From Candidatus Margulisiibacteriota bacterium (GTDB taxonomy: Bacteria; Margulisbacteria; WOR-1; O2-12-FULL-45-9): 15,276 nucleotides of DNA. The DNA is taken from contig JAQTLJ010000010.1 in assembly GCA_028714935.1 (NCBI GenBank), positions 1 to 15,276 of the forward strand, read 5' to 3'. The notes under the pieces are model-generated. The model saw only the letters and a list, made by a program, of their open reading frames with translations. It was not told the DNA's origin and searched no databases. A program made the position numbers and the translations under genes. Positions 9,101-13,736 of this stretch are shown here, in pieces. The number at the start of each line of letters is the position of its first letter. Position 1 is the stretch's first letter.

Positions 9101-11218
9101 GCTTTCGATCGTCAGGCTGTTCAAGCTGTCAGCCGCGGCGCCGGCCGCCATAACGCCGCTGGCCGAGGTATTACCGACGACCCAGATCCGATTCCCCTTG
9201 ATTAAGCTGTTATCGGCTTCCATACTGACGTAAATACAAATAGCTCCGGTGGCTGTGCAGGTCACAGTATTGGTCAGGACTTCCGCCTTTCCCAACAAGT
9301 AGACCGCACCGTTGACCCCGGTCGGCCCGGGTGATTTAACGGTAAAGCCCTCTAAAGTCGAATCAGTATTCAAAGTCAGCACGCGGCCGCTGGCCGCTTC
9401 AATTGAAGCTGAATTGTCGACCCCATTTGCCAGCAGATGAACGCCGGCTGGAACCGTGATGGGGAAAGTCTCGACCGAGCCGGACATCGCCGCCGTATAC
9501 CGGCCGGCGGCGGCATGAACGATATCGCCGGCCGTGACTTTGGTCGTCGCGTAAGTAATCGTCTGCCAGGGGTTGCCCGCGCTGCCGTCACCGACGACGT
9601 TGCCTTCGGTCGAGCCGGCCTCCACGTAATAATCTTGACGCCGGATAATCGTAAACACGCCGGCGCTTTCATCCGAACCGGTATTACCGACAACGTCGGT
9701 CGCGATCACTTTAATCTGGGCCTCGGTGGTCGGCACATTCGGCGCCAGCCAGGCATACCGCCCATCGTTTGCTTCTTGGCTGGCGATGTTAATCCAATCA
9801 GCTCCGGCATTGATCGAATACTGAAGAGTGATCGATTCGACGCTGATGTCATCGGTCGCTTCCCAGGTGATAATGTTATAAGTGTTGCCGAGCACCGTCT
9901 GCCCGCCGGTCAGCGACTCAAGAGTGATCAGCGGAGGCGCGGTGTCATTGACAATATTGAAGAAGCTGTTGCTCTCGTTGGTCACCGTGCTGCCGATCGC
10001 CTCGATCCGCACTTTCGCTTTCGTGGTCGGCTCATTCGGGACCAACCATGAATAGGACCGCGCTTCGCCGGTCACCTCACCCGAGATCAACTGGTAGTTC
10101 AGCGCTTCGCTGGTCGTGTAATAAAGTTTGAAAGTCAGCGGCGACCCGGTCGCTGCCCAGCCGATCTGTTTGTTCGTGCCGACCTGCCAATATTCGCCGC
10201 CGTTCGGGGCCGTGACTGTGACTGACAGACCGGAAGCGTCATAAGCTCCCCGCTCCGTTCCTTCGGGCGTGCCGCTGTCGATGCAGGGCGAATCGGCCAG
10301 AAGATGGTAATCATTGCTGACCGCGTCAACAAACCGGGCATCCAGCGAAAAGTCCCCTTCGCCGGAACTGACGTTATACCAGTCATCATCATTGGCGTAA
10401 ATATCATTGTATTCTGAATAAACATGCGCGCCTCCATACTGGTAAATCCCGATTGTACTTTCGGAAGTCGCATAGCCGCCAATTTTGGAAGCAATTATAT
10501 TGTTGCGGTAATAAGTCCAGCCGTCGGGATAAGAGAAGACTCCGTTCAGGTTCTTAACCACTGTATTGCATTCTACCGTCGTAACTGAAAATTGCCCCCA
10601 ATTATATTCATAAATCCCGTAATAAAAACCGCGTACCTCGTTGCGATAAATATAAGTGCCGTCATACTCAATATATATTCCTATGGAATATGGAAAATAA
10701 TTGCCCCAGATCACATTCTGGATCACGCGGCAATTCTGGTAGGTGTTGTAGATGGCGATAACCGTAGCGTAATTGGCCGCATCAATCCGGTTGTTCTGGA
10801 TAGTAACAGCGCTCCCCGCTGTCTCAATCACATAATTCGCCCCGTCGCCCAAGATATAAAAGCCTTCCAGTGAGCCATGCGAACCGATCGTTAAGATCGT
10901 ATCCGCCCCAAGACTGTCCTCTTCAATGGTCGCCAAATGCGTCTGGCTGGCGATAATTTGGCGCTCGGAAAAAGCGATGGGAAAAGTCTCGCTGGAACCG
11001 CTCATTGAGGAAGAATATCTGCCCGGCGCCACATGGATCACGTCGTTATCTGAGCTTCTGGCGATCGCCCAGGTGATCGTCTGCCAGGGATTGCCGGCGC
11101 TGCCGTCGCCAATAACGTTCCCCTCGGTAGTGCCGGCATTGACATAATAGCTGGCTGCCTGCGCCGTACCGCAGGCCAGCAAGCATAAAAATAAGCAAAA
11201 GAACAACAGCTTTTTCAT
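3125..11218 (-). CDS. Giant modular surface protein: DUF1565/parallel beta-helix modules with Ig-like domains (2697 aa)
   Basis: It begins MKKLLFFCLFLCLLACGTAQA, an export signal in which LLAC could also be a lipobox (Cys16). Approximate layout: DUF1565/beta-helix modules at residues 22-327, 528-942, 1251-1650, 1653-1997 and 2000-2303; Kre9/KNH-type or related Ig-like domains (PNGGExW...ITWEA) at 333-423, 425-525, 950-1042, 1043-1145, 1147-1248 and 2308-2412; a C-terminal region 2413-2697 with two similar aromatic-rich repeats (QVWCYYEGG.../QVWQWDSGW..., each ending GYWIK or GFWIK). Each helix module follows the same order: GNPW(Q/K)T(I/L)T, a ladder of N-I repeats, one NE(I/V)RGFxYGI motif (near 192, 808, 1496, 1863, 2169), a Y(N/D)DxWN-like motif, then SPC(I/A)xxG. 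Right-handed beta-helix folds serve carbohydrate lyases and adhesins; no catalytic residues could be assigned, so adhesin or glycan binding is inference. There is no Shine-Dalgarno before the ATG; a promoter lies close upstream. Confidence 0.88.
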   Translation of the reverse strand: MKKLLFFCLFLCLLACGTAQAASYYVNAGTTEGNVIGDGSAGNPWQTITWAIARSSDNDVIHVAPGRYSSSMSGSSETFPIAFSERQIIASQTHLATIEEDSLGADTILTIGSHGSLEGFYILGDGANYVIETAGSAVTIQNNRIDAANYATVIAIYNTYQNCRVIQNVIWGNYFPYSIGIYIEYDGTYIYRNEVRGFYYGIYEYNWGQFSVTTVECNTVVKNLNGVFSYPDGWTYYRNNIIASKIGGYATSESTIGIYQYGGAHVYSEYNDIYANDDDWYNVSSGEGDFSLDARFVDAVSNDYHLLADSPCIDSGTPEGTERGAYDASGLSVTVTAPNGGEYWQVGTNKQIGWAATGSPLTFKLYYTTSEALNYQLISGEVTGEARSYSWLVPNEPTTKAKVRIEAIGSTVTNESNSFFNIVNDTAPPLITLESLTGGQTVLGNTYNIITWEATDDISVESITLQYSINAGADWINIASQEANDGRYAWLAPNVPTTEAQIKVIATDVVGNTGSDESAGVFTIIRRQDYYVEAGSTEGNVVGDGSAGNPWQTITYATTKVTAGDIVHAAAGRYTAAMSGSVETFPITVPAGVHLLANGVDNSASIEAASGRVLTLNTDSTLEGFTVKSPGPTGVNGAVYLLGKAEVLTNTVTCTATGAICIYVSMEADNSLIKGNRIWVVGNTSASGVMAAGAAADSLNSLTIESNSIVVFGINSFAVYLQRYCQDSKVRNNYLRTGSSGRGVTTLRYNDGLFIDQNTIEADSSGYGVFINQYHNNYMIQHNLIKGADGTGNGIYFNDANYSGNICTNEIRGFDRGIYAQVWDSSYTLNIINNTIVNNTSYGVRCQGNAWGKFRLKNNIISCNPTGLPAGTGVYRPTSSAPDVTSTYDDSWNNLTNWSPGSITGVGTISADPLFYDAANNDFRLSTGSPCIDKGTPEGTDMGCYQYYKIVTVNLRTPNGGEIWQQGIYKNITWEASGPPDSFKLYYSTSEAVGYHLISGEVAGGARSYSWLVTNEVTTQAKIMIEAIGSTVTDESTGFFRIVDDTVPPVTTLESLTGGELVMAGSYADISWEATDDITVESITLQYSINAGADWIGIASNEANDGRFSWLIPNTPTSEARVKVIAVDVAGLQGSAESAGSFTIDADFLAPVVTVEAPDGGEAWYGNAFYNITWQATDERTVAAIVLQYSLDSGASWTTITSEEANDGSYRWRTPNVTTTEAKVKVIAYDGVGNVGSDESDGNFTLTSRRDYYVDAATSEGDVIGAGAPENPWQTITYALSMVSTGDTVHVATGEYNASMVGSHETFPITVEAGVQLLSQASAARAATLEAASGRVLLMKMNTTVEGFSVKTTGPTGSDGAVCLVGQSRILNNYISCGNSDGNAVFLADGADSSLISGNTIWAYNSSAGTYYGIFISTDCDGVTVQNNRIKSFWYGIYSISADYVIIDANTIEADSSYGTGIYNTACDEFKIMNNTIFGGVNGLRAMNCYDGDISSNEVRSFRYGMRIDPIGSPVTTGNIYNNTLIGKNDSVATGDLYGFITEYGGICNIYNNIVCGYGSRLGKATPLFHGIRNYGVTVTSQYNNYWNVIMPHYETYGSITRSNDIARCPRFVNSDASDFRIFSDSPCASAGLGGTYQGRYAPVGASSGIGAEGWVDAIAGSDSAGDGSSGNPWKTLTYAISTTEYTVHVKAGLYDTANGETLPLELAQWQVIRSEADPSIAATIEGTARAITTGQLTTVEGCTLIATAGIEMLGSGRIARNHFYTGTGVTVVNGHSVNLVDYGDTYISDNWFHAASVGITEGAWGPRYSDVSYIQRNTIEVTAASNHYGIYRGQVEVVDNLISGDGLGNGIRESIATTIGTNEIRGFTYGIYDAYDNLNHNTLVNNLYGIHMKSGGTVTAKNNIICGAPRLGAFTVAYGISEESGGTVTSSYNDIWNVNAMYLGGVSASNDISHYPRFVSPEAQDYRICSDSPCASAGEGGTYQGKFPPIGAVSAVTPESWVDPVAGSDSAGDGSAANPWKTLTHALGTTEYTVNAAAGIYDAANGEVLPLGLAQNQHLRSIASPCVTATIDATGSQVVILGQITTLEGFGIISAGGASSYGLVHILGLADVLNNDIRCSAAAANGVYLDRACEGYQIKNNLIAKSPAVDSGSGIFANNCNASGTIRNNEIRGFDYGVNTILRRAVNELEISKNTIVDNQIGVSFWTGTADTLNNIVSNKPDGSTPDTGSRGILRQSGSLNSTYDDCWGSELNWNPSSITGVGTISADPKFVSAAGNDYRLYEGSPCIDSGTPAGTEMGRYDGFVPLGVVTVEVRTPNGGETWQAGNTYDITWEASGSPETFQLYYTTDEAYGYQIITDEVTGTSRQYPWLVPNRPSTSAKVRIEAIKDATTVTDESDGTFTITPPPAGAFLLYISREADTTGSAVRVYWTENVTPDVYVIFGDGSGSYTNEVTGWQSVESSVIAGGFETHYPNKYVLHLSQVKTGSPEAYYKALLPGSAKSLLTTAEAVGKVNYSIGAYPPELELIALPLAPDDLSINSVIGAQFGAGTAQVWCYYEGGGGWGSQGYNGSSWSGSLSDDQMVKNRGYWIKSLTTTEEITFVGRVLASSESVGFNTDELFFFGNSFAGTAAWTASGLNGIFSTGDQVWQWDSGWCSKNYEGGNSWSGTALPGLTFKHGFWIKKHSAADTWIYPPPY
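5051..5370. repeat. Module-junction repeat, copy 1 (within the giant gene)
   Basis: This segment repeats the one at 6092-6411 with a constant offset of 1041 nt (347 codons), so no indel is needed to align the anchors. Shared anchors include CTGCGCCAG at 5051 and 6092, the identical 17-mer CCCTGGTAGGTTCCGCC at 5262 and 6303, and ACGAA(A/G)CGCGG at 5340 and 6381. It encodes the end of beta-helix module 4 (SDSPCASAGEGGTYQG) and the start of module 5 (VAGSDSAGDGSAANPWKTLT). Confidence 0.75.
6092..6411. repeat. Module-junction repeat, copy 2 (within the giant gene)
   Basis: This is the partner of 5051-5370, 1041 nt away. It encodes the end of beta-helix module 3 (SDSPCASAGLGGTYQG) and the start of module 4 (IAGSDSAGDGSSGNPWKTLT). 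The repeat straddles the boundary between modules and does not match a whole module, which points to unequal recombination inside the gene. Confidence 0.75.
7785..8370. repeat. Ig-pair repeat, copy 1 (within the giant gene)
   Basis: This aligns with 9645-10230 at a constant offset of 1860 nt (620 codons). Comparing the 60-base stretches starting at 7921 and 9781 by eye gives 52 identical bases. It encodes Ig-like domains 3 and 4 of the giant protein (PNGGEIWQQG... and ...SITLQYSINAGADWIGIAS). A third, weaker relative (domain 5) follows it on the protein at about 7475-7780. Confidence 0.75.
9645..10230. repeat. Ig-pair repeat, copy 2 (within the giant gene)
   Basis: This is the partner of 7785-8370, offset 1860 nt. 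It encodes Ig-like domains 1 and 2 (PNGGEYWQVG... and ...SITLQYSINAGADWINIAS). The register is kept across both domains and is lost to a 3-nt indel just beyond, in the SPCIDxGTPEGT motif region. Confidence 0.75.
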
Positions 11219-11233
11219 CTGTTTATTACCAGC

Positions 11234-11262
11234 ATTCTATCCGAGTTCGCTTCCTTTGTAAA
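11234..11262 (-). promoter_or_regulatory. Putative sigma70-type promoter of the giant gene
   Basis: Read on the minus strand, TTTACA (11262-11257) and TAGAAT (11239-11234) are separated by exactly 17 nt. Each hexamer differs from consensus at one position. The predicted transcription start is about 9 nt before the ATG at 11218, leaving almost no leader and no Shine-Dalgarno; none is visible there. The -35 box starts directly after the TAG stop of the TIM-barrel gene, so the surface-protein genes may be transcribed apart from the dapA group. This is pattern evidence only. Confidence 0.5.
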
Positions 11263-11263
11263 C

Positions 11264-11911
11264 CTACTCCAGTTCGTCAACCGCTAGCCTGTATTCCCGC
11301 ACGGCCTTCCCGACGCTACCGGCGTCACTCCCGATAACCACCGCAGAAAGCAGCAAACCTTTCGCTCCCGTATCGGCGATGATCGCCACTTCCGAAGCCT
11401 TGATCGAGCGCTGGGTCGGGATAATGACCGGAATACCGGCCGACAGAACGATGGAAATGTAATTTTGCAGGTCCCCGACCACCAGTTCTTTCCCTTCGCC
11501 GGAAACCGGGATGATCGCCGCATCCAGCGCTTCCGCCTTTACCTTGGAGATCTCGATCAACGCATCAACGCTGAACCGGCTGTCAAGCGACAGGACCCTT
11601 GAGACCCTCTTCATTTCTTGCAAATAAGCCGGCACCCCTTCCAGTCCCGCAGTAAAGAAATCAAAGCCGAGCTTAAGGATCTCTTTCACTTCTTTTTCAT
11701 TGCCGGCTTTACCACCGTTTATGGCGATCCCGACCGGAACATTGACCTTGTCCAGTACCTTCTTCAAACTTTCCTTTTTCCCTCCAAGACCAAGCAATAA
11801 CGCATCCGCGCCGGAGGAAACAGCCGCTGCGGCCAGTTCCAGGTCATTTTTCGGCAACGCAACGATCAGCGTCATTTTATTTTTATTCAGCAGGTCAACT
11901 AACTTTGGCAT
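11264..11911 (-). CDS. Predicted (beta/alpha)8-barrel protein of unknown function (215 aa)
   Basis: The ATG at 11911-11909 follows a strong Shine-Dalgarno (AAAGGAGGCGAGCT). The protein shows the alternating strand/helix pattern of a ribulose-phosphate-binding type TIM barrel: MTLIVALP (13-20), GADALLLGLGG (34-44), VPVGIAINGG (58-67), GFDFFTAG (82-89), IIPVSGEGKELV (133-144), IPVIIPTQR (160-168) and GAKGLLLSAVVIGSD (182-196). The last part, a Gly-rich loop followed by a helix, sits where this superfamily usually binds a phosphate. It has no signal peptide or membrane segment, so it is cytosolic. I cannot assign a reaction; superficial relatives include indole-glycerol-phosphate synthase-like and KDPG-aldolase-like barrels, but no catalytic set is evident. 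Its start overlaps the end of queH by 17 nt, indicating co-transcription with queH and dapA. Confidence 0.8.
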   Translation of the reverse strand: MPKLVDLLNKNKMTLIVALPKNDLELAAAAVSSGADALLLGLGGKKESLKKVLDKVNVPVGIAINGGKAGNEKEVKEILKLGFDFFTAGLEGVPAYLQEMKRVSRVLSLDSRFSVDALIEISKVKAEALDAAIIPVSGEGKELVVGDLQNYISIVLSAGIPVIIPTQRSIKASEVAIIADTGAKGLLLSAVVIGSDAGSVGKAVREYRLAVDELE

Positions 11912-12470
11912 AGCTCGCCTCCTTTTTCCTCACCCCTTTTATTCCCCTCTCCATCTTCGATGGAGAGGGGGGACGGTTTAGCGTCAGCGGGTGAGGATCA
12001 CATCCACAATACTTTTGCATGTATAGATTAAACTTTTTCGCCATTTGCCGACTCTCACGATAGCCAATTCGAAAATCTTGGTAATAGAAAGGAATTCCCG
12101 ACTCTTTACCGATCTCTTCTCCGATCTGCCTTAAAAGTTCATGTTTTTGAAACGGGCTGATAAGCAAGGTCGTGCTGAAACAGTCATACGCGAGGTCCCT
12201 GGCAAATTGGGCGGTTCTTCTCAAGCGGACCCGGTAGCAATTTTCGCAGTTACCCGGCTCCAGCTCAAGATCGTTCGGCTGATAGATCACTTTCAACCCT
12301 ACCGCGGTCGCGTAATACTCCATCATCAGGAGTCTCTTTTCATACTCCTCCCGCGGCCGGATATTGGGATTATAGAACAGGCCTTTGACCTCAAAGCCCT
12401 GATCGACAAGGCTTTTATGGACGTAGGTCGTACAGGGACCGCAGCAGGTATGCAGCAGTAGTTTACGCAA
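11895..12470 (-). CDS. queH: Epoxyqueuosine reductase QueH, with repeat-derived C-terminal tail (191 aa)
   Basis: QueH reduces epoxyqueuosine to queuosine in tRNA, the last step of queuosine synthesis, using iron-sulfur chemistry in the cytosol; it is non-homologous to QueG. The family signature is complete: LLLHTCCGPC at residues 4-13 (adjacent Cys9-Cys10 and Cys13), the CENCY pair Cys75/Cys78 followed by RVRLRRTA, FSTTLLISPFQ (98-108), FYYQDFR (128-134) and YCGC (154-157). Family members usually end within a few residues of YCGC. Here about 34 more residues follow (HPLTLNRPPSPSKMERG...), encoded by a palindromic repeat. The start is TTG at 12470-12468, overlapping the dapA stop (TTGCGTAA); an AAAGG lies upstream, and the family start (xxLLLHxCC) agrees. 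The stop lies 17 nt inside the barrel gene. The core should be functional if the tail is tolerated. Confidence 0.93.
   Translation of the reverse strand: MRKLLLHTCCGPCTTYVHKSLVDQGFEVKGLFYNPNIRPREEYEKRLLMMEYYATAVGLKVIYQPNDLELEPGNCENCYRVRLRRTAQFARDLAYDCFSTTLLISPFQKHELLRQIGEEIGKESGIPFYYQDFRIGYRESRQMAKKFNLYMQKYCGCDPHPLTLNRPPSPSKMERGIKGVRKKEASYAKVS
11928..11996. repeat. 69-bp palindromic repeat element inserted in the 3' end of queH
   Basis: The outer ends are an 8-bp inverted repeat, CCTCACCC (11928-11935) and GGGTGAGG (11989-11996). Inside is a perfect 12-bp hairpin stem, CCCCTCTCCATC (11944-11955) and GATGGAGAGGGG (11959-11970), around a 3-nt loop. Elements of this look (CCTCACCC...CCCTCTCC...GGAGAGGG...GGGTGAGG) recur in many bacterial genomes as REP/MITE-like palindromes. 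They are often translated as HPLTL...PSPSKMERG, exactly as seen in the QueH tail. The left end stops 6 nt before the GGAGG of the next gene. There is no T-tract, so it is not a normal intrinsic terminator. No second copy was seen in this window. Confidence 0.85.
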
Positions 12471-13347
12471 GGCCGAGGCCTTTCAGGACCTTTTTGATCT
12501 CTTCTTTTTCTTTGTCGTTCGGTTCGACCAGCGGCAGGCGCGGCTTGCCGGCCGGCTGGCCGATCAATTCCAATGCGTATTTGACCGGCGCCGGGTTGGA
12601 GGTAATGAACAGTACTTTGAATAGCGGCATTAGCCGCAAATGTATCTCTGTCGCTTTGTTCACATCGCCGGCGTGGTAAGCGTTGACCATCTGAGCGATC
12701 TCTTTCCCCGCGATATGCGAGGCAACGGAAATGATCCCGACCGCGCCAACCGACATCATCGGCAGGGTCAGCGAATCATCGCCGCTCCAGATGGTGAAAT
12801 CTTTCGGGCACAACTGTCTGGCCGCAGAAGTCTGGTCCAGGCTTCCCGCCGCATCTTTGAGGCCGATCACGTTTTTACAATCCATTGCGATCCTTGCCGT
12901 CGTTTCCGGCGTCATGTTAATTCCGGTTCTCCCTGGAATATTGTAAATAATGATCGGCAAAGACGTGCTGGCCGCGACCGCTTTGTAGTGCTGGTACATC
13001 CCTTCTTGCGACGGTTTGTTATAGTAAGGGACAACGACCATCAGGCCGTCAACGCCGATCTTTTCCGCTTCTTTGGAAGATTTGATCGTGGTTTCGGTTG
13101 AATTCGATCCCGTCCCGGCAATGATTTTGCATTTCCCTCCGACCGCTTTTTTTACGGTCCGGTAAAGTTCATATTCCTCTTCATGAGTTAAAGTCGGTGA
13201 TTCACCGGTTGTCCCATGCACGACCAGTCCCTCGGACCCGTTTTTGACCAGGTAATCCGCCAACTCCTCCGCCCTTTTCCAGTCGACTGACAGGTCGGCT
13301 TTGAATGGCGTCACCATTGCAGTTAAAACTCTACCCAAATTGGCCAT
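12463..13347 (-). CDS. dapA: 4-hydroxy-tetrahydrodipicolinate synthase DapA (294 aa)
   Basis: DapA condenses pyruvate with aspartate semialdehyde, the first committed step towards diaminopimelate and lysine, and so feeds peptidoglycan synthesis. The length (294 aa) is normal. Key residues are all present: GTTGES (45-50, with Thr46/Thr47), PYYNKP (107-112), Tyr135 in IIIYNIPGRTG with Arg140 for substrate carboxylate binding, and the Schiff-base lysine Lys164 in IGLKDAAG. SGDD (188-191) and NPAPVK (251-256) also match the family. The ATG at 13347-13345 has a GGAGG 7 nt upstream. A TGCTATAAT extended -10 box lies just above it. The stop TAA overlaps the TTG start of queH by 8 nt, so the two are translationally coupled. 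I see no lysine riboswitch in the 64 nt before it. Confidence 0.97.
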   Translation of the reverse strand: MANLGRVLTAMVTPFKADLSVDWKRAEELADYLVKNGSEGLVVHGTTGESPTLTHEEEYELYRTVKKAVGGKCKIIAGTGSNSTETTIKSSKEAEKIGVDGLMVVVPYYNKPSQEGMYQHYKAVAASTSLPIIIYNIPGRTGINMTPETTARIAMDCKNVIGLKDAAGSLDQTSAARQLCPKDFTIWSGDDSLTLPMMSVGAVGIISVASHIAGKEIAQMVNAYHAGDVNKATEIHLRLMPLFKVLFITSNPAPVKYALELIGQPAGKPRLPLVEPNDKEKEEIKKVLKGLGLA

Positions 13348-13365
13348 ATAAATACCTCCAAAGTA

Positions 13366-13374
13366 ATTATAGCA
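13366..13374 (-). promoter_or_regulatory. Extended -10 element upstream of dapA
   Basis: On the minus strand the sequence is TGCTATAAT, a perfect extended -10 (TGNTATAAT). No good -35 box lies 16-18 nt upstream, which extended -10 promoters can tolerate. The predicted start falls about 12 nt before the ATG, right at the GGAGG, so the leader would be very short. The element lies between the 62-aa gene and dapA, so dapA could have its own transcript in addition to read-through. Confidence 0.45.
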
Positions 13375-13411
13375 TGGAAATTGATTGGGCGAATTGCAGA
13401 ATCCTTTCTAT

Positions 13412-13600
13412 TTACATCCACCCCATCCCTTTAAAGAACAGCCAAACCGCCAAAATTGCCATGCCTCCGTGGAAGACCACCGCCCCCCAGAACTCCGCGC
13501 TGGTGAACTTGGTTTTCCCGGTGGAAAGCTCATGCGCAGTTGATATCCCGCAGCCCAAAGACAGTACCAAAGCGACAAGCGAACCAATTAACCACCACAT
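13412..13600 (-). CDS. Small two-helix membrane protein, unknown function (62 aa)
   Basis: The ATG at 13600-13598 has a purine-rich Shine-Dalgarno (AAAAGGGGGG, ending 8 nt before the start) and a good promoter upstream, which makes this short frame credible. The protein has two hydrophobic segments, residues about 2-22 (WWLIGSLVALVLSLGCGIST) and about 38-57 (FWGAVVFHGGMAILAVWLFF), joined by a short polar loop (HELSTGKTKFTSAE). This suggests an integral inner-membrane hairpin. Cys17, His23 and His44 are the only obvious metal- or heme-type residues, and nothing more can be claimed. I do not recognise a family. It is the first gene of the leftward group, 64 nt before dapA. An alternative is a spurious frame, but the promoter, ribosome site and clean membrane topology argue against that. 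Confidence 0.65.
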   Translation of the reverse strand: MWWLIGSLVALVLSLGCGISTAHELSTGKTKFTSAEFWGAVVFHGGMAILAVWLFFKGMGWM

Positions 13601-13632
13601 TTGTAATTCCCCCCTTTTCTAACTTTCCTGTA

Positions 13633-13661
13633 ATTCTAATGATTATTTGCATTTATTTCAA
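13633..13661 (-). promoter_or_regulatory. Putative sigma70-type promoter of the 62-aa gene (and possibly the dapA group)
   Basis: On the minus strand, TTGAAA (13661-13656) and TAGAAT (13638-13633) are separated by exactly 17 nt. The predicted start gives a leader of about 26 nt that contains the G-rich ribosome site. This is the best-looking promoter in the window. Confidence 0.55.
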
Positions 13662-13670
13662 CCTAAATGC
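13649..13670. promoter_or_regulatory. Operator-like inverted repeat over the -35 box
   Basis: GCATTTA (13649-13655), an 8-nt spacer and TAAATGC (13664-13670) form a perfect 7-bp dyad. The -35 hexamer TTGAAA (13661-13656 on the minus strand) lies wholly inside the spacer. A dimeric regulator bound here would cover the promoter. The region is AT-rich, so chance remains possible. Confidence 0.4.
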
Positions 13671-13736
13671 CTTCTTTCTTTCCTTTATCTACCTGAAATT
13701 TTTCCCGTTTTTTAACGATAAATAATACAGATAACC

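Larger units (their letters stand above)
13601..13736. other. Divergent intergenic region
   Basis: This AT-rich 136-bp region separates the two transcription directions. It holds the promoter of the 62-aa gene and a 22-bp dyad (listed separately). For the plus-strand gene I find only a weak candidate, CTGAAA (13693-13698) and GATAAA (13717-13722) with an 18-nt spacer; no Shine-Dalgarno precedes its ATG. There is no terminator-like hairpin. Confidence 0.6.

Noticed and set aside
9437..10051. 204-codon plus-strand open frame, and other plus-strand frames within 3125-11218
   Set aside because: They lie opposite the continuous 2697-aa gene, are Arg/Ala/Asp-rich as expected of antisense frames, repeat in step with the gene's own repeats, and have no domain signature.
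3125..11218. CRISPR-like array suggested by regular repeats
   Set aside because: The repeats are long, diverged, in frame and encode protein modules; there are no short identical repeats with unique spacers.
11944..11970. Hairpin read as an intrinsic terminator
   Set aside because: Strong stem but no T-tract on either side, and it lies inside the queH frame as part of a larger palindromic element.
13348..13411. Lysine riboswitch before dapA
   Set aside because: Only 64 nt are available, far less than a lysine riboswitch needs, and no stem structure is apparent.
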